DNA of 64,000 nt from Halogeometricum pallidum JCM 14848 (GTDB taxonomy: Archaea; Halobacteriota; Halobacteria; Halobacteriales; Haloferacaceae). The stretch is from the NCBI RefSeq assembly GCF_000337095.1, contig NZ_AOIV01000038.1:138679-202678 (forward strand). Direction: 5' to 3'. Position numbers and translations under genes: made by a program. Under the pieces are notes generated by a model. It worked only from the letters and a program-made list of their open reading frames with translations, was not told the DNA's origin and ran no database searches. The stretch's first letter is position 1. Each line of letters starts with the position of its first letter. This document shows positions 61,419 through 64,000 of the stretch, one piece after another.

Positions 61419-63518
61419 TCACTGTCCTCCTTGTGCGGGACTGAAGTACTCCGTACCCATCTTCGCCATGTACTGGCAGTACGAGTACTGCCCGACCTCG
61501 ACGATCTCGTAGCGGTACGCCGGGTTCCGGTTGTTGTTCGGCGGTTTGGTCTGCCACTTGCTGTGGTCAAGCCAGTAGCCGCCGGTTCCGCCCTCCTCGT
61601 TCACCAGCATCATCGGCAGCGACTGGTTGAATATCCACGCCATCTCGCCGACTGTCTGCCGGCGCTTCTCGTCGGACATCTGTGTTTGGAGTTGGTTGAG
61701 TTTGTCGATGACGTCGACCTCCTGGAGGTCGCCGGTCGGGTCGCCTATCGGATACGGCACCTCGACCTTCCTGTTCATCGCCCAGTTCTCGTTCGTTCCG
61801 ATCGGCTGTCCGGAGAGCGTCTGCTGGAGTTGGAAGGACCCCGTGAGGTCGAGGAACGGCGGGCCGGACTTCGCGCCGCCCCAACTGTCGAACATCATAT
61901 GCCAATCGCCGGACTCGAGCGTCTTCCCGGCGCGGATGGTTGCCTCCTGCGCCGTGACCTCCGTCTGGAGACCGAAGTTGTCCAAGTAGGACTTTGCTAT
62001 CTGTGCGAAGCGCAGGGCCATGGGCTCCTCGCCGGACGTTGCGGTGTAGAACTGGAGCGTGACGTTGTTCCCGTCGGAGTCCTGCCAGCGACCGCCCGAC
62101 TTGGAGAATCCGGCGGCTTCGAGCAGTTGCGTGGCCCGTTCCTCGTCGACGTCGTCCTTCGTGTGAGCGTACCGCTCTAATTTCGTGAGCGCTCCGTTCG
62201 GCCAGTTCGAGTTCTCGCCGAACCAAGGCACCTCCTTGTCCTGACCCATGCCGGAGGGGATTCGGTCCTCCACCCAGTAGGACTCGTAGTCCGGGACCCA
62301 GGAGACCAGCGGTTTCCGCGGGACGATGTGGTGAATCGCCTTGCGAACGCGCGGGTCGCCGGTGATATCGCTCTGGCAGTTGAGCAGGACGCACATCGAA
62401 CCGCTCCGCATCGAGGGGGTGATCTGATCCGTCGAGAGGTCGTCGGCGGGGCCCCAGCCCTTCTGTCGGATGCCCTCCCGAGCGGATTCGGAGTCCGGCG
62501 GATAACTGACGTCGATAGTGCCCTCCTTCATCGCCTGCGTCCGCTGTTGTTGGTTCGGGTAGCGATGCCACCGGAGGTTGTAGTCGATCATGTCCCCCGT
62601 GATGTCGCCGTCCGCCCACTCGGCGTCGCTGAACGGACTGTAGTAGTCGTCGTAGGGCTCGAAGTACGCGACGTTCTCCTCTCCCTTGACGAACTCCCAG
62701 ACGGAGTTCCCGGGGACGTTCGAGTTGTCCCACACCTCCTTTTGCACCGCCTGCATCATCTCCTGCTGGGCGGAGGTCCGCGCGTCCTCCGTCGTGGCGT
62801 CGTCGAACATCTCGGCGTATTTGCCCCAGATGTCCCGGTGAGCCCAGAGCCACGCGCGGCGCTTCATGTGCCCGAACTCGAATATCTCGCGGCTGATCTT
62901 CGGGTCCTTCAGGTCGAACGTGAGTTCGTACTTCCCGGTCGCCTCGACGTTCTCGTAGAGCGGTTGGGCGCCGTATCCCTTGTGGACCGTCTGCATCAAC
63001 TGTCCGATTTTCAGTTGCGTGGCCACGTCCTCCGCCGTCAGGTCGTCGCCGTTGTGCCAGGTGTAGGTGTCGCGGACGTTCCACGTGACTTGCCCGTTGT
63101 CGGCGTAGTTCCAGTCCTTGATGACCATCCCCTTCGTTTTGTTCGTCACCTTATCGTGGACCGCGAGTTGGTCGAACATGGCCCAGTACCATCGGAAGGA
63201 GAAGTTCGCCGCGTTACCGTAGGGGTTGAACCGGGCGTTCGTCGGCGCGAGCGAGATGATGTGGTCGAGCGTCTTCCCGGAGGAACCCTCGCCCGCGGTT
63301 CCCGAGTCGGTCGACGTTCCCCCACCACCGTCACCCTCGTTCTGGAGCGGTGTCGGCGTCGATTGGTCGTCCTCTCCGCTGCATCCCGCGAGTGCAGCGA
63401 CACCGGCCGTCGCCCCGAACGCGTTCTTGAGCAGGCGACGGCGCGTCTGCGCGGACACGTCCTCCCACTCGTCATCGCTGATCCACTCGTCGGACTCACC
63501 ACTGGTTTGCGAATCCAT
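61419..63518 (-). CDS. ABC transporter solute-binding lipoprotein, family 5 (699 aa)
   Basis: The receptor of the second importer. After an acidic N-terminus a Tat signal TRRRLLKNAFGATAGVAALAG leads to the lipobox cysteine at residue 46, so it is exported folded and lipid-anchored. A short linker and the SBP_bac_5 domain follow. At 699 aa it is larger than the family average (about 550-610) and much diverged from the binding protein at 9614. The transporter probably has a different, perhaps larger, oligosaccharide substrate. A TATA-like TATATACGA lies about 27 nt upstream. Confidence 0.9.
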   Translation of the reverse strand: MDSQTSGESDEWISDDEWEDVSAQTRRRLLKNAFGATAGVAALAGCSGEDDQSTPTPLQNEGDGGGGTSTDSGTAGEGSSGKTLDHIISLAPTNARFNPYGNAANFSFRWYWAMFDQLAVHDKVTNKTKGMVIKDWNYADNGQVTWNVRDTYTWHNGDDLTAEDVATQLKIGQLMQTVHKGYGAQPLYENVEATGKYELTFDLKDPKISREIFEFGHMKRRAWLWAHRDIWGKYAEMFDDATTEDARTSAQQEMMQAVQKEVWDNSNVPGNSVWEFVKGEENVAYFEPYDDYYSPFSDAEWADGDITGDMIDYNLRWHRYPNQQQRTQAMKEGTIDVSYPPDSESAREGIRQKGWGPADDLSTDQITPSMRSGSMCVLLNCQSDITGDPRVRKAIHHIVPRKPLVSWVPDYESYWVEDRIPSGMGQDKEVPWFGENSNWPNGALTKLERYAHTKDDVDEERATQLLEAAGFSKSGGRWQDSDGNNVTLQFYTATSGEEPMALRFAQIAKSYLDNFGLQTEVTAQEATIRAGKTLESGDWHMMFDSWGGAKSGPPFLDLTGSFQLQQTLSGQPIGTNENWAMNRKVEVPYPIGDPTGDLQEVDVIDKLNQLQTQMSDEKRRQTVGEMAWIFNQSLPMMLVNEEGGTGGYWLDHSKWQTKPPNNNRNPAYRYEIVEVGQYSYCQYMAKMGTEYFSPAQGGQ

Positions 63519-63542
63519 TACACACTCACCATTACCATACTC

Positions 63543-63550
63543 GTATATAC
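63543..63550 (-). promoter_or_regulatory. TATA-like box for the second binding-protein gene
   Basis: GTATATAC on the minus strand is centred about 28 nt before the ATG at 63518. Confidence 0.5.
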
Positions 63551-63664
63551 ATCCATCGATAATGGGGATTATTAAAGGAGATAGATGAATCGCCGAGAGG
63601 CGACATCCGACCGCGGTCGCGCGGTCCCAAAGGACTATTGCCTCGTTTCACGAACTCCGCGGTC

Positions 63665-63907
63665 ATGGGAAACTCAGAACGAGCGTACTTCAAAAATTGG
63701 ATCTGTCGCCGAAAGATGCTCTGGACCGGTATCCTCTCGTTCACGCTCCTCGCTCTCGTCCTCGGTCTGCTGGCGCTGACGAGCGTCGAGCGAGGCACCG
63801 CGTCGTACGTCGTGCTCATGATGGACTTCGCCGTCGCCGGCGTTCTCCTCCTCATCGTGGGCCTCGTTTTCTGGCGGTGTGACTACCTGGGGGATACGTT
63901 GGAGTAA
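63665..63907 (+). CDS. Small two-helix membrane protein, type A (80 aa)
   Basis: A counterpart of the protein at 9211-9435: the core LLALVLGLLALTSVERGTASY matches it in about half of positions, notably VExGTAxYV. Two helices with a basic N-terminus (WICRRKMLW) and a charged tail are predicted. It is divergent from the second binding-protein gene, just as the first copy lies beside the first binding-protein gene. The ATG at 63665 is chosen as the start of homologous sequence. Function unknown. Confidence 0.7.
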   Translation: MGNSERAYFKNWICRRKMLWTGILSFTLLALVLGLLALTSVERGTASYVVLMMDFAVAGVLLLIVGLVFWRCDYLGDTLE

Positions 63908-63947
63908 CGACTGGTCGCGGCCGAGTCCCTCTACCACCGGCATATCT

Positions 63948-63964
63948 GTTCCCGTCAGGGGAAC
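63948..63964. promoter_or_regulatory. Operator palindrome copy 3, next to the contig edge
   Basis: GTTCCCGTCAGGGGAAC matches the two palindromes upstream of the IclR gene at 39998 (GTTCCC-N5-GGGAAC). It lies 41 bp after the type A gene; the gene it controls is probably beyond the contig end. Confidence 0.55.
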
Positions 63965-63972
63965 TACTATAT

Positions 63973-64000
63973 CTGTCTCTTATACACATCTCTGATGGCG
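63973..64000 (+). other. Sequencing adapter, not genomic DNA
   Basis: CTGTCTCTTATACACATCT (63973-63991) is the Tn5 mosaic-end read-through of Nextera libraries. It is followed by CTGATGGCG, the start of the reverse complement of the old 454 adapter A used in early Nextera kits. The window therefore ends in untrimmed adapter. Confidence 0.93.

Noticed and set aside
1..64000. CRISPR arrays, rRNA, tRNA or intact insertion sequences
   Set aside because: No regularly spaced repeats, no stable RNA genes and no transposase frames were seen on either strand.

Overview
The window is from a halophilic archaeon (class Halobacteria; genus not identifiable from sequence alone). The DNA is GC-rich and the proteins are strongly acidic. 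Secreted proteins carry twin-arginine (Tat) signals, two with lipobox cysteines. Most genes have a TATA-like element centred about 27 nt before the start codon, the pattern of leaderless haloarchaeal transcripts; this spacing was used to choose several starts. The last 28 bases are not genomic: they match a Nextera/Tn5 mosaic end followed by the start of an old 454-type adapter, so the window ends at a contig edge.

Most of the window reads as one pectin / rhamnogalacturonan utilisation region. Left part (1-16 kb): end of a solute-binding protein gene, a UspA protein, a GH78 alpha-L-rhamnosidase, a GH28 polygalacturonase-like enzyme, a Tat-exported beta-helix protein, oligogalacturonate lyase, and a complete Dpp/Opp-type ABC transporter (binding protein, two permeases, two ATPases) flanked by two small two-helix membrane proteins. 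From 16 to 21 kb lies a less coherent stretch: a GlcG/HbpS protein, an HTH activator, a cytochrome P450, a small DUF-type protein, several long non-coding gaps and a broken SDR.

Middle part (21-37 kb): an IclR-FAH hydrolase-SDR run facing a GH3 glycosidase, a second GH78 rhamnosidase, L-rhamnonate dehydratase with a luciferase-like oxidoreductase, a zinc alcohol dehydrogenase, LutC and a fused LutB-LutA lactate oxidase, an amidohydrolase (candidate rhamnonolactonase) and L-rhamnose mutarotase. Together these fit the non-phosphorylative diketo-hydrolase route, L-rhamnose to pyruvate plus L-lactate, with the Lut proteins re-oxidising the lactate.

Right part (37-64 kb): pectin methylesterase, a ThuA protein, a second IclR regulator with palindromic operators, an unrecognised large enzyme, and a galacturonate module (DapA/KdgD-type dehydratase, two enolase-superfamily enzymes, uronate dehydrogenase, a GH4 alpha-galacturonidase with a CHEV motif). 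These are followed by another luciferase-like protein, a second ThuA, a CBM9-like protein and two Gfo/Idh/MocA oxidoreductases. Last comes a second ABC transporter locus with a single fused two-domain permease, separate ATPases and counterparts of the two small membrane proteins. Functions are inferred from sequence motifs and gene context only. No tRNA, rRNA, CRISPR array or intact insertion sequence was seen.
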